NCBI GenBank assembly: GCA_010093485.1
Contig: MU001493.1
Coordinates: 2,282,937-2,346,936 of the forward strand
Direction: 5' to 3'
DNA length: 64,000 bases
DNA from: Karstenula rhodostoma CBS 690.94
Lineage: Eukaryota; Ascomycota; Dothideomycetes; Pleosporales; Didymosphaeriaceae
In this document: positions 1 through 10,485 of the stretch, piece after piece
Numbering within the stretch: the first letter of the stretch is position 1
Layout of the letters: the number at the start of each line of letters is the position of its first letter
Made by a program: the position numbers and the translations under genes
The notes under the pieces: generated by a model
The model's database searches: none
The model's input: only the letters and a program-made list of their open reading frames with translations
What the model was told of the DNA's origin: nothing

Positions 1-38
1 ACCAATGCAGCAGTGCCTGAACTGCCACCAAATTCGCA

Positions 39-3000
39 ATGGCCTACGTGCTGTCCCTCCGGCCGCATAGTCCTCTCAAGCGCTCCTTCAGTGACAATCC
101 CTATCTAGCTTCATGCTCGCCACTCAAAGATATCACCTTTGGGGCTCTCCGCGACATCACCCCTCGAAACGCTTCCGCGTGCTCACTCTATTCTCTCAGC
201 TCGAATACGGCCGGTGTCTGGCTTCGAGGACCGGAGAACGCACCACCGCCCGCCTCTCGCTCCCTGTTAGACTTGGTCCCGGAAACAGATGGGCACCATA
301 CCCACGCCGGAGTAGACGATCATGTGCCTCGAAAGCGAAGCTGTGGGCTCAATCGCCCGGCTCCTTCGTTCTCCAAGATTGCAACTCCCGCAAACCCCTA
401 TTCAAGAAGAGCGAGAGTGACCACGCAACAATCGGAACATCTCCCAAGCGACTCTAGCTCACCCGAGCCGATGGTAGTCGATAACAACACCGACGATGAC
501 ACCGAGTTCTTTGCGCTATACGAAGCTATCCATGTTCCGCTCCCAGAAGAACGCGGGTCGGACAATACGGCAAGCGAGGCCCAAGGAGACCCGGACGCGC
601 ATGACGAGGATGCTGTCAGTTCGCAACCTTTCCGACGATGGATGAGCACTCTGCGGCGTCGGCACATTTACAGACACAGGGATCCCGTACTCGAAGTACC
701 TCCCGTGGCGGTCGAAATGGTGGAAGACCAGGCATTGCTGTTTCCGCCAGCCGTGCCGATCATAGAAACAGCACGCAGATTTTCTGACTCCATGTCATCG
801 TCGTTGGGATGCGTTACAGCAATACATTCCGCATCGATCACTGTCGCCAGTGCCAGCATCGCACCTCGATCCGACACACCCGGGGTTGCAGACAAAGTTC
901 GTCTAGGAAAGAGAAGTAGTCATTACTCGGAAGCACGTAAATCTACGGAGAGCCACGGTGGGGCCTTGAGCACCATCATCGACGAAGGAGCATGGCTGCG
1001 GTTTGCTCAGCGACGCAAGGTTGTCGAAGAACTCATTTCCACAGAGGAGAGCTACATTGCGGACCTCAAGGTTTTGATTAATGTAAGTTGCCGCTTCATC
1101 TCTAACGAAGCGACTGGTAGCTGATGTGTTCCAAGGATTATTTCATGATCCTAAGCGGCGTGCCCGCATTACCAGCCCATGCACGACAAGCAATTCAACG
1201 AAACATATCTCAGATTCTACAGCTACATGAAGACTTGCTTGCTGAGCTTCATCAAGTGGTCCCTCAAGCAGACTTTACACAAAGCGCACATCAGGAGGCA
1301 TATCTTGTTACCAAAGCGAAGCACGTTCGCTTCCACAGTGCAGATCTCATGCCAGGACGATTTGTCGAGCACAAGATTACTCGAAGGCTTCGACATTCGT
1401 TGGACATCGGACGATCACCCGAACGACGGCCGCAGGGCCTAGTGACAGATACGAAAACCGTTGGGGACATTGCTAAGATCTTCAACAAACACGTGCGTGT
1501 CTTTCAAACTTTGGTGTCTGTCCAGGCTGAATGATTGGTAGATGAAGCGTTTCTTCACGTATGAAGAATATGGCGCGCATTGGACTACCATGTCCCAAGA
1601 TCTTACCTCGACGTGCAAAGGTCTCCATGGCTGGCAAGAATTCGAGCGTGGAGTGGAAGCTCTGTCCAAGGTCGTTGTATCGGAGAACAACCGCTCAACA
1701 AGCAGCCGAAAGGCTTTGAGTTTTCCAGATTTATTGATCAAGGTGCGAATGTACGCCAGCTGCTTGCTGATCCGGCTGACCTCTCTAGCCGATTCAGAGA
1801 GTTTGCAAATACCCACTCCTGTTCGGCGATCTCTGTCGGCATACACCTGTCTATGATGATCCGGAAGCGCATGCCGAGGTCGAGAAGGCGCTTTTCCGGT
1901 TGCAAGAGACGATACGTGAGGTCAACAAGGCCAAAGACGATCCCAAGACCCGTCGTTTGATTGAGATCACCTGGCAACTGCAGGACCGCTTGATGTTCCA
2001 GGAACAGGTTTGTCAGGTACCTGAAGTCCGAGCAGCATACTAAACTACATAGACTATCTCGAAGGCGCTCGTATTTCGACTGCTTGGCCATGTCCTCGTT
2101 TGCGGCGTGCTTCACGTGGCTTACCAGACCCCCGATCGTCTCAAGGGCCAGTACATGGTTTGTGTCTTGTACAAGTCATGCCTCGTCCTCGCCAATGCAG
2201 GGCGCTTCTTCACGCCATATAGCGTCGTAGCGTCGATCGCGCTCGCTAACGGGAGCATCGAAGAGACGGACAATGGACGAGGTAATGTGCTCCCTCGAAC
2301 CTCAGATCTCAGCTGACTGGTGTGAGGTCTGCAATGCCACACCGCCCCACACTCCTGGAAACTTGTGTTCGAACACAGCCATCGTTTGCATGAGATTATC
2401 CTGAGCGCCTGCTCATCCCAGGAGGAAGAAGTCTGGAAGAAACAGCTTCGCCAACGTATTGTATGCGAGACACATGACTTTGTTGAAGGACAGTCGACTA
2501 TGCAAGATATGTTCTCATCCTTAACCTTGGACATCAAATCGATCGGGCCTGTGTTTGGACATGCAGACAGCCTGGTACGACGCATGTCCGTCCACCGGGC
2601 GGCGACGCTGGGTTCGAAAACCCATTTGACTCAAGTCATTATCAAAAACACCCAGGCGCAAAAGTCACCAGAGCCACCGCCCCCCTTCGCGCCGAACTTG
2701 GTTACTCGATCGCAATCACATCTGTCCGCAACTCATGTGCCTACCTTGGCTCCGCGAAGAGCCGAGAGAATTCGTCTAGAGACTGCATTGGAAGACGTTT
2801 GGACTAAAGATATCTTACCTTTCCCAGGGATGGGAAGCCGGAGGGTGGAAAATCAGTTTCGCGCATCAGCCAATTCGTTGATGAGGAAGCTTAGCATGGC
2901 GAGCATTGCAAGCAACTTCTCTCGGCGCTCGCCCAGCTTCTCTGGCGTAAGCAACACACGCTCAGAAGGCTCCAATAGTAGCAGAATCCACAGGATGTCG

Positions 3001-3486
3001 CACGGAGATCTTCGTGGACAGGCTCTCGCAGAGCGTCGACCCGCTCCTGCTGTGGTCGACTTCCATACCGCGCCAGCTGCATTCTTGCCCAACGATTTTG
3101 AGCTACCAGACACGAGGCCCTCGAGCCGCCGGCGACGCCTTGCAAATAGAGCCGCAGGAACGGAGCGCTTGAGCGAGAAGAGCACGCCTGGGAAACCGAA
3201 GGGCACACGCCGCCTGTCTTCGCATCTGATCAGCCTGCCTCGGATGGACACCAGCAGTCGTGTTGCTAGCCGCGTCGAAAGCAGGAGCACCTCGACGGCG
3301 TCAAACAGCACGGTGATGCGCCCGCCCGAAACTGTTCTAGAGCCATCCAAGAACCAGGAGAACCAGAAGAGCAAAGGAAAAGTCACTCGCGAACGCAGGG
3401 CGCGCCAGGATGAGTTGTCTCGCTCGCCGCCGCCAGCCAAGAAGTTTTTGAAGAGCAAAAGCTGGATACTAAAGTTTTGGGTGTGA
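39..3486 (+). CDS. Rho guanine nucleotide exchange factor (DH-PH type), 6 exons
   Basis: Exchange factor that would load GTP onto a Rho/Cdc42-type GTPase, acting in polarity, cytoskeleton or wall-integrity signalling. Exons by eye: 39-1082, 1121-1492, 1542-1742, 1789-2007, 2053-2281, 2327-3486, giving about 1074 aa, all joins in frame. A long Ser/Pro-rich, probably disordered N-terminus (about 1-325) precedes a Dbl-homology domain (about 325-600). The DH domain opens with ELISTEESYIADLKVLIN and contains the diagnostic PIQRVCKYPLLFGDL motif in exon 4. Exons 5-6 look like a PH domain ending in the usual helix (EEEVWKKQL). The rest is basic, Ser/Arg-rich and ends in KSKSWILKFWV. I see no CH or PB1 domain, which argues against Cdc24. 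The partner GTPase cannot be told from sequence. The ATG at 39 is the first in frame; an upstream exon outside the window is possible. Confidence 0.85.
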
Positions 3487-4200
3487 TGCCGCAAGAGGAG
3501 CGGATTGGATTGGATGAAAGTATTGTAATGGTTGGATTAGGGTGCTTTTGGCTACGGCCGTTGATAGGCTCAAGGTGAGAACGGTGGGGGTTTGCTACGT
3601 TGTCACAACCGGGGCTATTCTTGTTCGAAGAGAGGGCATTCTACGGAACATGTAATGAATGCACGGCGCCTCAAAATAAAAGGATGGTGGGAGCCGGCAC
3701 TTGCAGATCATAGGGCTATGCTGCAAGGCACACCCGCATGCCGCCGTTGGTGAGGGCTTGAGTTTGCGGATATCGGACGGGCGATGACATCACATACGCG
3801 TTGGGCACGCGACTTGAAGAAAGCACGCAAGCAAGCTCGTATATTGGATAGGTAGCAATCAAATATGTGAATAGCGTCATCAATGCTCCGGACCAGGAGA
3901 AACTTGGCAACTGTGCGCGTTTCACCGGGGCCAGGGCACGGTGAGGCTCGTTCGGAGTGGTGTGGTGCCTTGTCGGGCTTGGAAGGTGGGAGAAGGGTGG
4001 GTCTTGGCGATGACGTTGCGCTCTCGCATGTGCCCCGCTGGAGCTGGGGAGAGCTACAAAAGCACACGTGTGCCGTGCCCCTCACTCTGACCACTACACT
4101 TGACGACTCACGCACTCAACCTTCCTCTTGACCAGCTCAATCAAACGAACCATCTTCAACACCAACCAAATCCAACACACACACACACACTCAGCCCATC
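3487..4200. other. Intergenic region, rhogef-rtc3
   Basis: No gene supported. It holds the 3' flank of the RhoGEF gene and the promoter and leader of the Rtc3-like gene. A short (CA)n tract lies just before the ATG (about 4177-4190). Confidence 0.6.
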
Positions 4201-4694
4201 ATGCCTCGCGGAAATGAGCAACAGACCAAGGTGCACTACAAGGGCACGGACGAGGACTTCATTGTCTTCGTGGAGAGCGCAGACGCGCTAAAGGAGTGGA
4301 AGGGGGACAAGAGCATACCGCTGGCGCAGGTCGTCGGCGGGTGGAAGGTGTTCATTACGCACAAGTAAGGCTGACCTATACCTTGTCAAGAGTAGTACGA
4401 TGGAGATGATTGTTAGGGCATGTTGCTGACGAAAAGAACAGGCACGGCAACCAGGGCATCCTCGACACGGCGTCTCACAGCGCGCTCGAGAACGAGTTTG
4501 GTACGCACAAGGAGGAGGATGTGGTGAAGCAGATCCTGGAGAAGGGCGATGTGCAGGAGTCGGATGTAAGTCGCTTTCCTCTCCTCTCTTTGTTGGCTGG
4601 GGAGAGAGACGAAAGACAGTTGCTAATGTGTGCAAAGGTCAAGGGGCGCCAGGGCGACACCAACATCACCAAGGGACCGAGCATTGCTCACTAG
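4201..4694 (+). CDS. RTC3: SBDS-domain stress protein, Rtc3-like
   Basis: Small single-domain protein related to the N-terminal domain of the ribosome-maturation factor SBDS/Sdo1. The yeast member Rtc3 (YHR087W) is linked to RNA metabolism and stress. Exons 4201-4364, 4442-4565 and 4638-4694 join in frame to about 114 aa, the usual length of the stand-alone form. Recognisable segments are VHYKGTDEDFIVFVES near the N-terminus, the middle HSALENEFGTHKEEDVVKQI, and a C-terminal VKGRQGDTNITKGPS tail matching the Gly/Thr-rich end of fungal Rtc3. It lacks the extra domains of full SBDS, so it is not Sdo1 itself. Introns have GTAAG donors and CAG/AAG acceptors. Identification is from remembered family features; the cellular role is inferred. 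Confidence 0.85.
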
Positions 4695-6044
4695 AGTCCT
4701 CGATGTGGAGACGGACATCATTGCATTGGCATGGATACAGGTATAGCTGCCCTGCCCGCTCGGTAACATGGGTGGGCTGGCGAGGATGGCATGAGATCTC
4801 GACCTCTGCTGGAATGCGAGGGATGGAATAGGCCGGGTTAGGAAGACGGCATACCCATGAATGAATGAAACCAAATCAATGAAAGCGTCTGCATGGAAGA
4901 TGGAACGTGTCGACACTGCCGTGTAGCGTGATGAGGCTCAAGTCCTCGATGCGTTCAGTTCTGTTGGTGTGGATGGGTGCTATGCGTGGTGGGTGCACTA
5001 CACCGATACGTGGGTGCTGTATCTAGTCGACATGCATGCGGCTCTGTCGCTCGATGATACTGGATCGAGGAGGTGACATGGGGTTGAGCCTCAGACTTGC
5101 GGGTCTAGATGGAGGGGCACCCCATATGCGGGATACTATCTCGAGCGACTTTCAGGTAGGAACGATTGTTCTGAAATAGAGCCTCTGCCTGGTCTGGCGA
5201 GGTATGGATGCGGCTTAGTTAGGCTCACGTGGGGTAGCGTCAGATATGCGGGGTGGGTATTTTTTAGCCTGGGTGCGGGGCAGAGCAACACGATGTATAC
5301 CCATTTTGCAATAAGATGCACTATTTCTGTTCTCTCCTTCTATGCATTGCCAAGGGTATATTTTAAGGGGTTTGAATACATAGACTAGATGGGAATACAC
5401 TGCTCTAATTCAGAGAACACGTAGAGCGACAAAAGGAGAATTTCGTTGAGGATTGCCCAGAAAAGGGAAGACCTATCAGCTCGGCTGGTAAAGATGCTCT
5501 TCAGACCATTTCATCTTACGTGCAGAAAGGGAACTGGGCGAAATATGCGAGGCATCATCACGATTCCGATCTGCAGTCAGAACAAGGCGCAGTAGCGTCG
5601 AAGGGCAGCATGGCGGTTCACCCTTGGCAAACCGTATGCGTGTCCCGACGGCTTTCATCAGCCTATAAGCGACAGAGTTCACCTGCACTGCGATTGCAAG
5701 TGAGTTTACGCCACGCAAACTCGCCACACGCACCCCAAGCCTTTGGACCCCAGAATACCGTGATAGGCCAATCGAATGGTGGCTGCCTAGATTGGTGCTG
5801 CCTGGCTGCAGCAGGCTCTTACACGCTAGATACTATCACCCGCGTGAACGAGGATGCGCGCCCTCTTGGGTTCACCGTTTGACATGTCGGCAGGTAGTCT
5901 TGCCGTCGAGGTTGTGCGTTCACGCGTCGTGGGCGGCCGCTTGGGGGTATATAAAGCAACGTGCTCGCACACAGATTGAGCAGTACATCGGGTTACTCCT
6001 GACTTTGATACCCTACAGCTTCACTTCTCCACCTTTGATTCACA
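4695..6044. other. Intergenic region, rtc3-AAA gene
   Basis: About 1.35 kb without a supportable gene; the short ORFs here are unrelated to anything I recognise. The last 120 bases are the promoter and leader of the AAA gene, with a TATA box at 5948-5956. Confidence 0.6.
5948..5956 (+). promoter_or_regulatory. TATA box of the AAA ATPase gene
   Basis: TATATAAAG about 90 bases upstream of the ATG at 6045, a normal distance for a fungal TATA promoter. Confidence 0.55.
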
Positions 6045-7809
6045 ATGGCTAGCTTCAAGGTCGCTTTTACGAACGACTCGGACGAGCAGCGTGTCTTTGA
6101 CGCCTTCAGCGAGCATGCCGGCCAGCAGCGCGTTGAAACTAAGCAGCGCGTCCTCAACATCATTCGCAAGCAGTATCCCCAGCACCATGTCACTGTTGTG
6201 GATGCAGGGGGCTGCTCGCTCCTGGAGTTCGCCGCTGCAGGGAAGGCGACGGCTTCGCACGAGGCCGATGACGAGACGTTCAACGCGACGAGGCAGTGGA
6301 AGCCAGTGGGAACTGGGATCGAGAAGAAGACGCACCCTGGCACGCTGCAGGACGACTTTCACTTTGCTAGGTATGTCACTCACTTCAAGCATTGGATCAA
6401 CGCAGTTGATGACGATCAGGTTCTCATACGAGTGGGACGACAACAAGTTCCTTCTCTTCCACCTCGTCTACCAGGACCCCTTCCAACCGCCGACACGCTG
6501 CTTTTACATTTTGCACGCGCGCACAACCAACGGTGACGACAACGTCGATGACGGCCACTGCGCCGAGACAGACGCTCTCGTCCTTGCTGCCGGAAAATGG
6601 ACCTCCCTCCTCCACGAGGAAATCTGGGTCTTCGACAACGGCTACTGGGAGAAATCCAAAGAGCTCTGGAAGGCCGTCGAGGGCTCCTCCTGGGACGACG
6701 TGATCCTCGACCCGGACATGAAAACCGGACTCATCCAGGACGTGCAGGGCTTCTTCGACAACCAGGCACTCTACGCGCAGTACGCAGTCCCCTGGAAGCG
6801 CGGCATCATCCTGCACGGGGTGCCTGGCAACGGCAAGACGGTCTCCATCAAGGCGCTCATCAACAGCCTCTATGCCCGGCCCGACCAGGTGTCCTCCCTC
6901 TACGTCAAGAGCTTCGAAACAAAGTGCAACACAGAGCAGTACTCGATCCGGCAGATCTTCCAGCAGGCGCGGCGCTGCGCGCCCTGCCTGCTCATCTTCG
7001 AAGACCTCGACTCCCTCGTCGACGACAACATCCGCTCCTACTTCCTCAACGAGGTCGACGGGCTCGAGTCAAACGACGGCATCTTAATGATCGGATCGAC
7101 CAACCACCTCGACAAACTCGACCCGGCCATCGCTAAGCGGCCCTCCCGCTTCGACCGCAAGTACCACTTCCGCCTGCCCGGCGAGAAGGAACGCACCCTC
7201 TATGCCGAGTACTGGCGGCAGAAGCTGCTGCGGCGCAACGACGGCCTGGAGTTCCCCGAGGAGCTGTGCGAGGTCATCGCGCAGCTCACCGAGGGGTTCA
7301 GCTTCGCGTATCTAAAGGAGTTGTTCGTGATGGCGCTGCTGAGTCTAGTGCGGGGGTTCAAGGGGGACGATTTCGAGATTGTGGATGCGGCCGAGGCGGA
7401 GAGCGCGCCGGAAGACGAGGCGCCTGCTGCTGAGGGTGGCGCTGGTGCGGCCGAGAAGAAGAAGACGGAGGAGGAGGATGTGTGTGAGTGCAGTAAGAAG
7501 TGCGATAAGTGCGGGAAGGCTGTTGTCGAGGGTGCCGAGGCGAAGTCCAAGGCCGAGAAGAAGGATAGGGAGACGAAGACGGAGTCGGACGCAAAGAAGA
7601 AACACGTCGTCCCCGTGGTGGACATCCCTGAGCACTTGAACGATAACCTCTTGCTTAGGGTGGTGCGGCATCAGATCCGCACGCTGGTCGCTGAGATGGA
7701 CAATACGGAGCCGGAGAAGTGGAAGAGCGGGAAGAAGGAGATGAGCTCGAGCGAGGACTATGCTGCGAGGTACCGGGCTATGATGAATAAGCGGGCTGCA
7801 AGGGGCTAG
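6045..7809 (+). CDS. AAA+ ATPase of the fungal BCS1-like/unclassified clade
   Basis: ATP-driven remodelling protein, about 571 aa from exons 6045-6370 and 6420-7809. The intron splits an Arg codon and restores the FSYEWDDNKF frame. Walker A is GVPGNGKT, Walker B is LLIFEDLDSL, followed by a sensor-1-like MIGSTNHLDKLD and an arginine-finger region RPSRFDRKYHF, all in exon 2. The N-terminal 200 residues are a fungal-specific domain with no obvious transmembrane segment, unlike mitochondrial Bcs1. Between the AAA lid and a last helical part is an acidic/Lys-rich linker containing a Cys cluster (CECSKKCDKCGK) that could bind metal. The substrate is unknown. A TATA box and a 5' leader with no competing in-frame ATG support this start. 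Confidence 0.85.
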
Positions 7810-8199
7810 GGCGTGCCTCGTGTCTGGCGATGGGTTACTTTGGGTAAAGATTGTATTTTGATAGCGGCTAAGTGCTTTTGACAAAGGAAACATTCTGTAG
7901 ACCTGTCTTGGGAAAGGAGACTTTTCTTGGGAATGCATGCTGTAAGATTCGGTAGAAAATGCCTCGTTTGGAACTGAAGGAACACCTCATCAACACACAA
8001 TCCCATGACTTTCGAGCGACGCCAGAATCCCCCCGCACCACACGCCCATCGAAACCTCCGTAGGCCTTTACGTTCCACCACCCCACGACCTCATGTTTCC
8101 TCTATCCCCAGCATTTTAGCCACCCAGCTCCATAAGAGGCGAGCTCACGCGGGTTATTTTCGTGAGCTTTTAGAACAAGACCGAGACGCGCTCATGGTG
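7810..8199. other. 3' flank of the AAA gene, no gene seen
   Basis: Non-coding spacer leading into the degenerate repeat array; nothing else recognised. Confidence 0.5.
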
Positions 8200-9900
8200 T
8201 TTCCGTAGCTTTGTTTTGAAGCGCCAGCTAGCAGTGTGAGAAGATGTGGTGTTGGTATCAGTAGCGGCCCAGATCTTTGTAGAGATCTGGTCAGGTCGAG
8301 GCGAGCTCATATGGATTTGCTTGTATGTTGGTTTTGAAGCTCCACCGCTCCACACTCATAGCTGCAAGCTCGCCCTGTTTGAACATCTACCTCCCCGCGA
8401 AAACATATGGTGTCAACGTTGTGTTTTAGTGGTACAACCCCACCCCACAAGCACATAACGTAGTTTTTTGTGCTTTTGAAATGCTCCCTCCCCACGAACA
8501 AAGACATGAGACTGTCGTCGAGTCGATGTCTTCTACCGCTACCCGACGCCAGGATCTCACCCCTTCGCCACGGGGCCATGGGTCTGGGGTAGTGTCTTTT
8601 CCAACTCCACCGCCTCACGATCGCATGAGGCGAGTTCGGTTGTGTTTTTTGAAATGCCCAACCCGCGAGCCCACCAAAACGTTCAGCTTAACTTTTGGTG
8701 CTCCACCGCGCCACAAGCATAGTCCTTTTTTTCTGCATTTTTGCAGCTTCGCCTCCCCGCAAGCTCATGGTGTCGTCAAAGTTGATTTTGGCGCTCCAAC
8801 ACGCCACCAGCTCATTTCCGGTTGTTGATGTACCTGTTTTTAAGACGACACTGCACGGCCAGCCCATCCACAGCAAGTCCGTAGGTTTTTCGTGCTCCAC
8901 CTCACGAGCTTATAAGAGTAACTATAGTTCGTTTTTAGTCTGCCTCTCGCAGAGTTGTGGTGTGCATGTTAAGTGGGAGGACAGGAGCGGCTTTTATGTC
9001 GTCGAGTCAGGTGATCTAGCGCATTTGTTTCTTCGCCACGCCTTTTGAAGCTCCGGCTCCCAGCGGAGACATGCCCTGGGTTGGTTGTTTCTCTTAGCCC
9101 TCCACGTCAGGAGCTCGCCAGGTGGACTCGACTCGCCGCATCTTGTTGTCTGGTTTTGGTAGAGTTGCAGGGTGCTGGTTTGAAGAGTACAGGAGGGCCT
9201 TTATGTTGTCAAGTGAGGTGATGCCATGGGTTTTCTCTGGACAACGCTTTGCCGCTCCACCTCCCCAAAAGACATTTTTTGTTTTCGAGGCCTTTTTTCA
9301 GTGTCCCACCGAGACCGCAGCTCATGCGTGTACTTTGATCTCTCTTTTAGTCTGCTATTGGCAAGTAGTAGAATGCCGGTTGCGTTGGAGAACACAAGGG
9401 CCTTTTTATGTCGCCAAGTCAGACTTGAAGCTCCGCTTCCCCCAAGACATGAAATCATCGTCCTTTTTTTTTTTTTTTTTTTTTAGACCTCTCCACGCCA
9501 CGAGCACATCGATTGGTGCTGTTAATCTTTTAGTCCGCTTCTCGCAGGATAATACAGTGCAAATTGAGTTGTAGGATACGAGCGTCTTTTTATGTTGTTA
9601 AGTCAGATGATCTTACATCAGACCCGGGGACGGGTTTGCCATCTGCCATGTGACACGTCTTGCTATGCATATTGATGAATCTGGGGGATTCAGCTCGACG
9701 CGGGCCCATGAGTTTGGGGACAGGTTTTTTGGAGCGCCAACACGCCGCTAGGACATTGTCCTCTTCGACGACATTTTATAGCGCAAGCGACGCATGCACT
9801 TCCTTCGACTTGGTTTTTGGTACTCTTCTCGCAGATTCGTGGAGTGCAGGATAAATCGGAAAGTACGAGGGGTTTTTATGGTGAGAAGCTGTCCGGGTAG
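8200..9900. repeat. Degenerate composite repeat array, non-coding
   Basis: About 1.7 kb built from two alternating degraded motifs. Motif A resembles TTTTGAAGCTCCACC followed by a C-rich stretch and AGCTCATG. It recurs near 8330, 8470, 8595, 8690, 8740, 8785, 9045, 9255, 9425, 9485 and 9725. Motif B runs from TTTTAGTCTGC through a CTCGCAG core and a purine-rich middle to TTTTTATGTCGTCAAGTCAGA. It starts near 8931, 9151, 9343, 9527 and 9811, so full units are roughly 180-290 bp. Short ORFs across it are not conserved between units, so it is unlikely to be coding. A run of about 20 T (near 9466-9484) lies inside. The copies differ by substitutions and indels, which indicates age. Confidence 0.65.
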
Positions 9901-9970
9901 AATTCGGACAATGCTTTGGTGATAGGTCTTAGGCTACAGTTCCAATTTGAGCCTTTGAGAGGTGGTCATG

Positions 9971-10071
9971 TGGGGATCCCGGAGTCGTGGAAGACAATAG
10001 GGAGGCGCCCGTGAGGAGGAGGGAGTGTTGGGGTGATCGGTGGGGTGAGTCACGTGTGACTGTGGCTCTGG
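9971..10071 (+). repeat. Dispersed repeat copy 1 with a CACGTG core
   Basis: About 100 bp resembling 19679-19796. Shared blocks include GGCGCCCG, GAGGAGG, GGGGTGATCGG and AGTCACGTGT in the same order. See the second copy. Confidence 0.5.
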
Positions 10072-10485
10072 GATTATCGTCGCCTCAACCATCCCAACAC
10101 TGCTACTGTGGAGGTCATCTTTGAGATCTCATTGTATCATGCCGATGTAGAACGTACCTCAACCACCATTGAGAGGTGGTCGAATATCCTTTTTTCCCAA
10201 GACTCACGTATTGCGGTCTAAGCTCTTTCTCCCACCCTTCTAGCGCTCGTTGGTTGCGCTTCTCTCCTTCCTTATTTTCCTGGTCATGCAGCGCCAGTCC
10301 CATTACAGTAACGCCTCACTGTTGTTAATTTGTGCTGGTTATCTGACCTAAGTACACGGTCTCGCTACCATAGTGCTTTTACTTCGTTGATGTTGGTTGT
10401 CGTTATGATCATATCTCTGCTCTCCAGCTGGTTGGATAAGACACCTCGGGTATAGCGGCGAAGGATTCCTTGATCACGAGAAAAT
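10072..10485. other. Upstream region of the HET gene
   Basis: No gene supported; presumed promoter and leader of the HET-domain gene. No clear TATA box picked out. Confidence 0.4.

Noticed and set aside
8481..9574. Small ORFs of 70-150 codons in the composite repeat array
   Set aside because: They arise from repeat units in different frames, are not conserved between units and match no family I know.
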